A DNA stretch of 43,967 bases from an uncultured Lewinella sp. GTDB lineage: Bacteria > Bacteroidota > Bacteroidia > Chitinophagales > Saprospiraceae. Location of the stretch: assembly GCA_913057725.1 (NCBI GenBank), contig CAJXOS010000042.1:1-43967 (forward strand), written 5' to 3'. Both the position numbers and the translations under genes were made by a program. Under the pieces are notes generated by a model. It searched no databases, was not told where the DNA came from, and saw only the letters and a program-made list of their open reading frames with translations. Of this stretch, positions 8,927 through 17,669 are shown piece after piece (positions within the stretch are counted from its first letter, which is position 1; every line of letters starts with the position of its first letter).

Positions 8927-11900
8927 ATGGATGCTCAACAGCCTAATATTCAACTCCCCTTCACCACCAGCCATGCCTTCTTAATTGGCATCAATGCTTA
9001 CGAGCACCTGACACCACTGAGTACAGCAGTGAATGACGCAACAGTTATCGCGGAGCGATTGGCTACACAGCATGGTTTCCAGGTGCACCAGCCACTGCTG
9101 GATGCCAAGCACGAGAGTATTCGGAAGCTGCTGACGGTAGACATACCAAAACTCGTTGGGGAGGATGATCGAGTGCTGTTTTACTTTGCTGGGCATGGCA
9201 TTGCGCTAGATAGTGAAACAGGGCCTAATGGCTATCTAGTAGCTGCGGATACCAAGGCGGGCAAAGACGACACCCTTATCCCAATGCAGTTGCTGCATGA
9301 TTCCCTCACCAAGCTCCCTTGCCGGCATGGGTTATTGATTCTCGACTGCTGCTTTTCTGGTGCATTTAAGTGGTCGTCTGGTTTCCGGGATGTCGTCTTC
9401 GATCTTCCCAAGGTGGTCTATGAAGAACGCTTCTGGCGCTATTGCAAAGACCCCGCCTGGCAGGTGATCACCTCGGCGGCTCACGATCAAAAGGCCGTGG
9501 ATATCATTACGAATCAAAGCCTGGGGTTGAGGGAAACCAATGGAGGCATGCATTCTCCTTTCGCCGAATCTTTACTGCAAGCATTAGGCGGCGCGGGTGA
9601 CACGATACCTGCCGGTGAAGGCGATGGCGTCATCACCGCTACTGAATTGTATACCTACCTGCGTGATTCCGTTGAGGAGGCAACTGTAGAAGGTTCAAAA
9701 CGCCAAAGTCCGTCTATTTTTAATTTGCAACGGCACGATAAAGGCGAGTTCATTTTCTTGAACCCTAATCATCGTTTCAACCTCCCCCCCACCCCGGATC
9801 GCAATCCTTTCATGGGTTTGTCTTCTTACAATGAAGATGATGCTAGCTTGTTTTATGGCCGGGACCGGGTAGTGGAGGCGATCTTAAGCAAGGCGCGGCA
9901 GAGCCCATTGATTGTAGCTAGTGGGGCTTCTGGTACTGGCAAGTCCTCGGTTATAAAAGCAGGGGTACTCCCGCAGCTTCGTAAGCAAGATTATACCATT
10001 TTGCCCATCATTCGCCCCGGCAAAGAACCCATGCAAACGCTTGCGACAGAATTATCGGACGCAGCGCAAGCCTTAGCTACCAACAAATGCATTGTAGTCG
10101 TTGACCAATACGAAGAACTGATAACACAATGCCTGGACCCTACCGAAAGGGAGGCCTTCGAACAGCAGTTAGCAGATTGGTTGCAAAAACACAATGACCT
10201 GCGAATACTCCTTAGCGTTCGCTCCGATTTCGAACCCCAGTTTGAGAGTGCGGCTTTGGCCAAATGGTGGCAGTCTGGGCGGTATGTGGTTCCCTCTTTC
10301 AATCTGGAAGAAATTCGAGAAGTGATCACCAAACCAGCTGCCCAGGCAGTCTTGTTCTACGAACCGGCAGACTTAGTGGAGCAGCTCAGTGAGGAAGTAA
10401 GTCAGGCGCCGGGAGCTTTACCGCTACTGTCCTTTACGCTTAGTGAACTGTACCATGCCTATCTGCAAAGCGGTCGACAAGACCGCTCCCTAGCTCTTGA
10501 AGACTACGAAAAACTAGGTGGTGTCATTGGCGCGCTTCGCACCCGAGCCGATGCTGAATACCGTGACCTTAGCCCAGCAGAGCAAAGCAGTATGCGCAAG
10601 CTCATGCTGCGAATGGTCTCTCTGGAAGGAGGTGAGTTGGCTGGTAAGCGCGTCTACGCAGAAGAACTACAATTTAGCAATGCTGCCGAAAGCACACGGC
10701 TCAAAAAAATCGCAGAAAAGCTCGTTAGTGCCCGCCTGTTATTGCAAGGTACTGACGGGCAAGGACGTGCCTACATCGAGCCTGCTCATGATGCGTTGGT
10801 ACGTGCCTGGGCGCGCTTGTGGGAGTGGATCAAAACGGTGGGCGAAGAAAAAATCACCCTGCAGTATAAGTTGAGTCAAGCGGTAAACGACTTCCACCAA
10901 CTACTAAAAACCGACGCTAAAAAAGCACGCAATCTACTTTGGAATAGCAACCCGCGCTTGGATTTACTCAAGGCGGAGCTCGATGCAAAAGAACATGGCC
11001 TAAACGCACAGGAAGAAGCGTTTGTGCGTAGCAGTGTCAAGCGTCGTTCTGCACGTCAACGCAATGGCTGGATCATTGCCCTCAGCGTCATGCTAGGACT
11101 TGCGGCCTTGACGGTGTACTCATTCGACCAAAGGAATGAGGCTCTCGCTCAACAGCAGATAGCCGAACAAAAAACACAGGAAGTAATTGATAGTGCCAAA
11201 GTTGCCGCCGCTCAACGGAACAGAGCAGACCGGGAAGCGACCAAAGCCTTCTCAAATGCATTGGCCAACCAGTCTGCCTTGCAACGCCTAAACGATCCAA
11301 CCGTCGCCTTCCGCCTGGCCGAAGTCTCTCTGCAGGTCACCCCAGACAACATACTCAGCTACGGGGCATTGCTCAATGCCTTCTACACTTCCACCAAGGA
11401 CGACCGGGCGGGATTGATGTATCAAAAAGTGAGCAATCCACCGCGTAACCTATTTCTAGACAGCAGGTATACCGAACGAGAAAGAGAAGGAATTCCATAT
11501 CGGGATTTTGAGGATTTTGGTGTGTTTCGAAACCAATCAAGCAACTCACCTCGTGGAGGGTATTATCTGATGATCAACCACGCCCATCACGGCAGTAACA
11601 AGCTGGAGATTTTTGATTTCGGCAAGCAGCAATACCACACCCGGGTTATGCTCGACCTCGAATGCCTATTCTCTAAAGCATCCTTTAGTCCGGATGATCG
11701 CTTTGTTGTAATACCTCAACAAAATGTACTAGAGCTTTGCCGGCCTAATAATATCAATCAAGTAGAGCATCGCCTCTTCGCGCCACAGGCTATCCGGCAG
11801 GCGGTCTTCGACCAGTCGGGCCGTTACATATACGCCCAAAGCTACTCCGGAGAATATTACCGCTGGGATCTCAATGGCTTAGAAATGCCCATCTTGACCA

Positions 11901-12586
11901 ACAACGGCGACTTTTCGAACATCAGCGATATCTACTTCGGTCTCTTAGGAGATATCGTGGTCAACTTTGACGGAGGCCGACAGTGGATACAATGGAAAAA
12001 GGAAAATGGCCGATGGAAAAAAGCGGCCAGCTCCGATGATGGTAATCTAACAGCACCTACCAGGGAAGGAGAAGGCTTTACCATCAAAGGAGAACAGTTC
12101 GGTGCGAACGCCTATCAAAGACGGTCAGCTAACGACTTCTACTACGAAAAGAATATCTCAAATCCTCTCGATGCTGATCGGTATGAACATAAATTCCTAC
12201 TAGATCGCCGAATTGTGGAGATTCGCGACAAGCGAGGAACTAACCAATGGATTCAGCTCAGCGGGCACACCCTGCCAATACAATCTATCTCCATTTCTTC
12301 CGATGGAAAGCGAATTCTTACCACTTCCGATTTGGAAACGATTATGTGGGATTGGAGTGGCTACGAGATCTTCCGTTTAGATCGTGGAGGCGTCGGTGGC
12401 TTCCATCCCAAGGAAGAAGTCATCTGGCTCATACTAGCGGATCCGGAAAATGAATTCGCCGAAATGGCTCGCAACAAACTGGAGCTGATCTCTATTGGGC
12501 AACAGACCCTGCTAGAATGGGCGAATAATCATAACATCTATAAGCTCTCCGCTGAGGATCGACAGAAATTTGGTGTAGATGACTAA
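8927..12586 (+). CDS. Caspase-nSTAND1 transmembrane protein with coiled coil and WD40-like repeats
   Basis: A 1219-residue paralogue of the preceding gene. The caspase domain has H90 (FAGHG) and C142 (ILDCCFSG). The NTPase has the P-loop GASGTGKS at 333-340, a DQYEE Walker B and an EPAHDALVRAW motif. Up to the membrane segment (about 711-731) it is very similar to the 5010-8849 product, with long identical runs around both catalytic residues. After the membrane it diverges: a coiled coil rich in Ala, Gln and Glu (about 735-790), then a helix with DPTVAFRLAE that matches DPIRALRVIE in the first paralogue, then a beta-propeller with a clear WD40 blade near 1112-1146 (SGHTLPIQSI...TIMWDW). There is no SH3b domain. 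The basic stretch before the membrane segment again predicts a cytoplasmic N-terminus. It ends 27 bases from the converging M19 gene. Confidence 0.9.
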   Translation: MDAQQPNIQLPFTTSHAFLIGINAYEHLTPLSTAVNDATVIAERLATQHGFQVHQPLLDAKHESIRKLLTVDIPKLVGEDDRVLFYFAGHGIALDSETGPNGYLVAADTKAGKDDTLIPMQLLHDSLTKLPCRHGLLILDCCFSGAFKWSSGFRDVVFDLPKVVYEERFWRYCKDPAWQVITSAAHDQKAVDIITNQSLGLRETNGGMHSPFAESLLQALGGAGDTIPAGEGDGVITATELYTYLRDSVEEATVEGSKRQSPSIFNLQRHDKGEFIFLNPNHRFNLPPTPDRNPFMGLSSYNEDDASLFYGRDRVVEAILSKARQSPLIVASGASGTGKSSVIKAGVLPQLRKQDYTILPIIRPGKEPMQTLATELSDAAQALATNKCIVVVDQYEELITQCLDPTEREAFEQQLADWLQKHNDLRILLSVRSDFEPQFESAALAKWWQSGRYVVPSFNLEEIREVITKPAAQAVLFYEPADLVEQLSEEVSQAPGALPLLSFTLSELYHAYLQSGRQDRSLALEDYEKLGGVIGALRTRADAEYRDLSPAEQSSMRKLMLRMVSLEGGELAGKRVYAEELQFSNAAESTRLKKIAEKLVSARLLLQGTDGQGRAYIEPAHDALVRAWARLWEWIKTVGEEKITLQYKLSQAVNDFHQLLKTDAKKARNLLWNSNPRLDLLKAELDAKEHGLNAQEEAFVRSSVKRRSARQRNGWIIALSVMLGLAALTVYSFDQRNEALAQQQIAEQKTQEVIDSAKVAAAQRNRADREATKAFSNALANQSALQRLNDPTVAFRLAEVSLQVTPDNILSYGALLNAFYTSTKDDRAGLMYQKVSNPPRNLFLDSRYTEREREGIPYRDFEDFGVFRNQSSNSPRGGYYLMINHAHHGSNKLEIFDFGKQQYHTRVMLDLECLFSKASFSPDDRFVVIPQQNVLELCRPNNINQVEHRLFAPQAIRQAVFDQSGRYIYAQSYSGEYYRWDLNGLEMPILTNNGDFSNISDIYFGLLGDIVVNFDGGRQWIQWKKENGRWKKAASSDDGNLTAPTREGEGFTIKGEQFGANAYQRRSANDFYYEKNISNPLDADRYEHKFLLDRRIVEIRDKRGTNQWIQLSGHTLPIQSISISSDGKRILTTSDLETIMWDWSGYEIFRLDRGGVGGFHPKEEVIWLILADPENEFAEMARNKLELISIGQQTLLEWANNHNIYKLSAEDRQKFGVDD

Positions 12587-12613
12587 TCCATTTGTTATGA
12601 ATTAGGCTAACCA

Positions 12614-14338
12614 CTACAAAACTGATGCGGTAGTATCAGAAGAGAGTACCGGAGCAGTGTTACCTAAATACGCCTCCGTAAAATACCGCGCCAAAAACCG
12701 CTGGGTATTTCCACTCAGGATGCGATCGATCAATTGCTCGGCTGTTTGGCCAAATTGCAGGGTGCGCACCTCTTCTGGTGGCATTACTTTGGCCTTGCCG
12801 TTGTGTAAGAAATAGATCTCCTCTCCAGCATTCAGATAGTGAAGTAACTCTTCCCGTAAATCCTGAAAACTGTCTACCTCCGGAAAAGCATTGATAGGGT
12901 CTACCAGGCCGTCGTAGTCGCTACCCAGAGCGATCATATTCCAGCCATTCTCTCCTCGGCCATCGTGTACGACCTTGATCATATGGAAGATCGTAGACCA
13001 TACCAGTTTTAGGTACATATCTTTCAACTCCCGCTCCAGATAAAGGCGGCGGCGATCATCTTGGCGCAGGCGCTTGATCTGCTTTTCCAACTCGCGTACT
13101 TGCTCATGAAATACCGGCCCAGGCATACGCCCTTCGTGCAGTACCACTCCAATAAGACCATCCGAATCATGCGTTTCCAGGATGTCTTCGTTCGTGAGGT
13201 TGATTTGCCAACGGCTGAAGAAACACCCCTCATCCGTAGTACGATCATCAGTCTGCTGGGCAGCTTGCTCCAGCGTAGCCCATCCACTTACTGCAGCATG
13301 GCTATGAATAATCGGAATCTGATCGCCTTCATACTCACGCTTGTTGCGAATGATCTCGTAAAAGGACTTCCGGGTAGCAACACTCATGTGCTTGGTGTCA
13401 ATCAAAATGCGACGCCCTTGCTTGCGATCCAACATGAGGTCTAGCACTTCGCGCCCCAGCGGCGTAAAGCCACGATTCAAACCAGCTTCCTGGTTAAATA
13501 AATGGCGCATACCCGGCTTATTCAAGCCCAATGCTAATGGTGCCTTATCCGAAAAACTACGAGCATGGCCGGCCAATAGGTTATTGAAGTGATGGCAGAA
13601 CGTTACAAAGAAGGGTGCTTGGCGCCCCCCTTGAGCATTCTTTACCCTCAGTATGTTTTGTAGAAAACTAGAACGCAGTAGAAGGGTTTCACGCGTACTG
13701 AGTTCTTCCCACTCCTTCTTAAAGATCGAATAAGAAGGATAACGACCAAAAGAATGGGCGCCTTCCACCGTCAGCAAGCCAGCAATCGTGCGCTCATCTA
13801 CAACCAATGATCGTAGTTCATCGTAGTTATTAGCAATGCGGAAACGATAATCCGGATACTGCTTAGAGCGAGTCTCGGTTTGTCGCATTAGATAATCTTG
13901 TTCCTCCAGGAACTCCGCATAATAGTCACAGCCCAAATCAGCAGGATCATTGACCTGTTCGATATAGGCTTGAATTTTTTCCCGGGGAAATCCGGTAACG
14001 GCCGTTCCTAAATTAACGTGCCGATCTCCTCGTAGCAACCATTTATACAAGCGGCGGAAAGGGCGCTGTGGGTCTAATTCAAACATCTGTCGTTCGATGG
14101 GGTACATGGCTAAGAAAGGAATGCGAAGGCCTGCAGTCACACAAGCATCGAGATTAGCTTGTGAAGCAATGGCGTTTTCTTCAACAGCAGAACGAAGGGC
14201 AAAATTCAATTGATTCAGGGCATCTTGCTGTGGCGGAAAATAATCCCAGATGGTGTAGTCTTGGTATTCTGGGTGTCCGTCGGCGGCAAAACCTTTTAGG
14301 CCGCAGTGCAAGTGGATGTCGCTAATAAGATTACGCAT
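12614..14338 (-). CDS. Membrane dipeptidase (peptidase M19) family protein
   Basis: A 574-residue metal hydrolase related to renal dipeptidase. The expected metal-site pattern is present: HLH at 9-11, VEGAHS with E192, DTKHMS with H317, IHSHAA with H347 and GSDYDG near 472-477. Known M19 enzymes have H-x-D at the first position; here it is H-x-H, so metal binding may differ. The protein is longer than the usual 350-400 residues, with extra sequence between residues 50 and 180 and a charged helical insert at about 410-440. No signal peptide is visible, so a cytoplasmic location is likely. The gene is on the opposite strand between the second and third caspase-STAND genes and shares a 176-base divergent upstream region with the third. 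A dipeptidase role is a family inference; a link to the caspases is unproven. Confidence 0.85.
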   Translation of the reverse strand: MRNLISDIHLHCGLKGFAADGHPEYQDYTIWDYFPPQQDALNQLNFALRSAVEENAIASQANLDACVTAGLRIPFLAMYPIERQMFELDPQRPFRRLYKWLLRGDRHVNLGTAVTGFPREKIQAYIEQVNDPADLGCDYYAEFLEEQDYLMRQTETRSKQYPDYRFRIANNYDELRSLVVDERTIAGLLTVEGAHSFGRYPSYSIFKKEWEELSTRETLLLRSSFLQNILRVKNAQGGRQAPFFVTFCHHFNNLLAGHARSFSDKAPLALGLNKPGMRHLFNQEAGLNRGFTPLGREVLDLMLDRKQGRRILIDTKHMSVATRKSFYEIIRNKREYEGDQIPIIHSHAAVSGWATLEQAAQQTDDRTTDEGCFFSRWQINLTNEDILETHDSDGLIGVVLHEGRMPGPVFHEQVRELEKQIKRLRQDDRRRLYLERELKDMYLKLVWSTIFHMIKVVHDGRGENGWNMIALGSDYDGLVDPINAFPEVDSFQDLREELLHYLNAGEEIYFLHNGKAKVMPPEEVRTLQFGQTAEQLIDRILSGNTQRFLARYFTEAYLGNTAPVLSSDTTASVL

Positions 14339-14514
14339 GGTGTCTTGGGTATTTATTTAGAAGCAATTTGCTCCGTCCACGCGCTATTCGGAAGAGCACT
14401 CGGGTAACGTGCAGCTTTCAGTCGGTAAGTGGCATTTATAGGTATGCTGTCTGAGAGGCACCCATCTACAAATCTTCACAAATCCGTACTTTAGAGTGAC
14501 ACACACCAAACCCA

Positions 14515-17500
14515 ATGCAGTTACCCTTTACCACTAGCCATGCTTTTATCATTGGCATAAATGCTTACCAACATCTTGCCCCACTCAGTACTGCAGTGCA
14601 CGATGCTCAGGCTTTAGCTGATCAACTTGAGGCGCAACATCGCTTTCAGGTTCACCCTCCACTACTGGATGCCGATCACCAGACCATCCGACAATTTCTG
14701 CAGCAGGAAATGCCCAAGCTGGTCCAAAAAGACGATCGGGTATTGTTCTATTTTGCAGGACACGGCATTGCTTTGGATAGCGAAGGTGGGCCCAAAGGTT
14801 ACCTGGTAGCTGCCAACACCAAACCTGGCCAGAAGGAGACACTCCTCTCCATGGAGCTGGTACACGATGCCCTTACTAGCCTCCCCTGCCGGCATGGATT
14901 ACTCATCTTGGATTGTTGTTTTGCGGGGAGTTTCAAGTGGTCAGCTGGTTTTCGGGATGTGGTTTTCGATTTACCTGCCGTCATCTATGAGGAGCGGTTC
15001 TATCAGTACACTCGCGACCCTGCCTGGCAGGTCATCACCTCTTCAGCTTCCGACCAAAAGGCGGTGGACATTTTGGCCAACCAGAGCCTGGGACTGCGGG
15101 AAGAAAATGCACAAAAGCATTCGCCTTTCGCCCAAGCCCTTCTGGATGGTATTGCAGGTGAAGCAGATTGCATCCCACGCGATGAGGGAGATGGTGTGAT
15201 TACTGCAACCGAGCTCTATTCCTACCTACGAGACCGCGTAGAAGGATTGACCACCGCTGCCGGTAAACGGCAAAGTCCATCTCTATTCTCCTTGGGTAAA
15301 CACGATAAGGGACAATTTATTTTCCTTCACCCAAACCACAGGCTCAACCTCCCGCCATTACCCCGTAGGAACCCTTTTATGGGGCTGAACTCTTTCAATG
15401 AGGAAGACGCCAATTTCTTTTACGGTCGGGATCGAGTGATAACTGCATTGCAAGCATTATCAGCAACTCTGAACCTAATCGTTGTCAGCGGTGCTTCAGG
15501 TACCGGAAAAAGCTCTGTCATCAAAGCGGGGCTATTACCGAAGCTGCGACAGGATCAATGGGAAATACTGCCAATTGTAAGGCCAGGGCAGCACCCCATG
15601 GAAAGCTTAAAGGCAGCTGTTCCTAACTTATATATATCGACTCAAAAGACAGTGCTGGTCATTGATCAATACGAAGAACTCGTTACGCAATGCCTACACG
15701 AAGAGGAGCGAAATAGCTTTGAGCAACAATTAGCAAAGTGGCTTAAGAGCAACCCAGATTTAAGAATCATAATTAGTGTTCGAGCTGATTTTGAACCTCA
15801 GTTTGCCAATGCCAGCCTTCAACAATGGTGGGGCAAGGGCCGCTACACAGTACCAGCCTTCAACAGTGACGAGTTACGAGAGGTGATCATTAAACCCACC
15901 ATCCAGGAGGTATTGTTCTTTGAACCCGACTCCATGGTAAACAAGCTCGTGGATGCAGTTAATCAAGCTCCGGGAGCCTTGCCATTATTGTCGTTTACCT
16001 TGAGTGAGCTTTACCATGCCTACGCCAATAGCGGCCGCACTAATCGAGCATTAACAGAAGAAGACTATCAACAACTGGGTGGAGTGATTGGGGCCTTACG
16101 GACCCGGGCAAATACTATTTACGATGCGCTATCAGAACAGGAGCAGGATAGTATGCGCCACTTGATGCTGAGGATGGTATCCCTGGAGGGCGGTGAACTG
16201 GCCAGCCGACGAGTAATTACAACTGATCTACAGTTTTCTGATCCCCAAAAAACCAAAGACACCAAAAAAGTAGCCGACCAATTAGTTTCAGCACGCCTCC
16301 TTTCTACCGGCAAGGATCAACAAGGACGTACCTATTACGAACCTGCTCATGACGCTCTAGTTCGAGCCTGGACTCGACTTTGGGAGTGGATCAAAGCGCA
16401 GGGTGGAAACAAATTAGATCTAAATTATAAACTGAGCCTAGCTGTAGGAGACTACTTGGAGCAAGCTCAAAAAGGAAACGCAGAGTACTACTTATGGCAC
16501 GACGACCCACGACTAGATAGTTTATTACTGGAGTTGGAAGCGAAATCCTGGTCTTTCAACCAACAAGAGGAGGCTTTCCTACGAGCTAGTCAAGAGAAAA
16601 GGAAACGGGCGAGCAGGAGAAATAGAGGAATTATTGCTGGTGTTATTACAGTACTATTGGCAGTGGCAGGGGTAGCACTTTGGCAACGATCTGAGGCTCA
16701 AAACTCAGCAGCGGAGGCTCGGGCAGCCACCGTAGTTGCTGAAGAAAATGCCGAAAAGGCGAGAAGCGCACAAAGCGATACAGAAGAGGCTTTAGGTATT
16801 GTAGACAGTTTATTCCAGGCAGGAGTTAAGTCTACAAACACCAATCGCACCTACATATTGTCGGCGCTCGATCTACTAAAAAACTCGTCCTTTAGTCAAA
16901 GTGATCAACGCTCAGACTATAACGCCCTACGACGCTACGGTGATAGCCTTAGGATATTGGAACCATTCAAGTCTGATCAAATCGATGGTCTATGGGGCTA
17001 CAAAGATGGTTCTGGCGCAATAATAATTGCTCCGAAGTATGAATCCGCCACCAACTTTGAGACAAGAGGTAATGGTGAATTTCAAACGGCTGAAGTAGTA
17101 CTAGGCGGGGCGCCCTTCCTTATTAACAAACAGGGGGAAATTCAGAAGTTGGCAGATGAAAGTGCTACGCTATGGTACTGGCAAGAAGTAAATTCCAACG
17201 CAAACCCTTTACCAGAAAGGATTGTGACGGGAGGTTCTGAAAACGTAGATGGCGGCAGCGGTTCTGTACCGCTATATGTTGGAAGAGGCGAATACAAGGG
17301 TGATCCTTTAAAAGGATTACACCCCGGGAAAGTCAAAAACGGCAGGCTGTATATAGGATACGATGCCTCTGAAATAGATATTGGCAATACCTTTCAAATT
17401 CTTGTGCTTAGAGAAAATGCACAGTACCGTTGGATTCCTAGATCAGAGGCTGAAAAATATGTAGAGCAAGGCTGGCAAAAAGTAGCTGGAGGCTGGAATA

Positions 17501-17658
17501 ACCAGCAAGAAGGTAGAGCACTATTTGTAACTCGTAGCTTGCACGATGGCCAATACATACCAGGAAAGTTATTTATCGGAAGATGCCATTATCCGATAAA
17601 TGGCCACGAATGGTTATCCGAGGCCTATGAATATCTAATGGTCAAGTCCACGGATTAG
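14515..17658 (+). CDS. Caspase-nSTAND1 transmembrane protein with WG repeat and two DM9 repeats
   Basis: A 1047-residue third paralogue. The caspase domain starts almost at the first residue (MQLPFTTSHAF), with H83 (FAGHG) and C135 (ILDCCFAG). The NTPase has the P-loop GASGTGKS at 326-333 and the same late EPAHDALVRAW motif. A basic stretch (RKRASRRNR) precedes a membrane segment at about 703-722, followed by an alanine-rich coiled coil. The tail has a WG-type repeat (about 826-848, LWGYKDGSG...APKY) and two DM9/DUF3421-type repeats: 918-964 (PLYVGRGEYKG...HPGKV) and 1001-1047 (ALFVTRSLHDG...IPGKL). DM9 proteins in animals include mannose-binding lectins, so a carbohydrate sensor is plausible. 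The gene stands alone downstream of a divergent M19 gene. No clear promoter was found. Confidence 0.9.
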   Translation: MQLPFTTSHAFIIGINAYQHLAPLSTAVHDAQALADQLEAQHRFQVHPPLLDADHQTIRQFLQQEMPKLVQKDDRVLFYFAGHGIALDSEGGPKGYLVAANTKPGQKETLLSMELVHDALTSLPCRHGLLILDCCFAGSFKWSAGFRDVVFDLPAVIYEERFYQYTRDPAWQVITSSASDQKAVDILANQSLGLREENAQKHSPFAQALLDGIAGEADCIPRDEGDGVITATELYSYLRDRVEGLTTAAGKRQSPSLFSLGKHDKGQFIFLHPNHRLNLPPLPRRNPFMGLNSFNEEDANFFYGRDRVITALQALSATLNLIVVSGASGTGKSSVIKAGLLPKLRQDQWEILPIVRPGQHPMESLKAAVPNLYISTQKTVLVIDQYEELVTQCLHEEERNSFEQQLAKWLKSNPDLRIIISVRADFEPQFANASLQQWWGKGRYTVPAFNSDELREVIIKPTIQEVLFFEPDSMVNKLVDAVNQAPGALPLLSFTLSELYHAYANSGRTNRALTEEDYQQLGGVIGALRTRANTIYDALSEQEQDSMRHLMLRMVSLEGGELASRRVITTDLQFSDPQKTKDTKKVADQLVSARLLSTGKDQQGRTYYEPAHDALVRAWTRLWEWIKAQGGNKLDLNYKLSLAVGDYLEQAQKGNAEYYLWHDDPRLDSLLLELEAKSWSFNQQEEAFLRASQEKRKRASRRNRGIIAGVITVLLAVAGVALWQRSEAQNSAAEARAATVVAEENAEKARSAQSDTEEALGIVDSLFQAGVKSTNTNRTYILSALDLLKNSSFSQSDQRSDYNALRRYGDSLRILEPFKSDQIDGLWGYKDGSGAIIIAPKYESATNFETRGNGEFQTAEVVLGGAPFLINKQGEIQKLADESATLWYWQEVNSNANPLPERIVTGGSENVDGGSGSVPLYVGRGEYKGDPLKGLHPGKVKNGRLYIGYDASEIDIGNTFQILVLRENAQYRWIPRSEAEKYVEQGWQKVAGGWNNQQEGRALFVTRSLHDGQYIPGKLFIGRCHYPINGHEWLSEAYEYLMVKSTD

Positions 17659-17669
17659 CCTTCTGCCAA

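Noticed and set aside
13061..13592. Plus-strand reading frames inside the M19 gene
   Set aside because: They lie opposite conserved metal-site codons and have no family similarity.
14487..14494. TACTTTAG as a promoter of the third caspase-STAND gene
   Set aside because: It has one mismatch to TAnnTTTG and no TTTG at the -33 distance.
2897..17658. CRISPR-linked or gasdermin-partnered caspase system
   Set aside because: No repeat-spacer array, cas gene, or small gasdermin-like pore protein is seen in or beside the caspase region.
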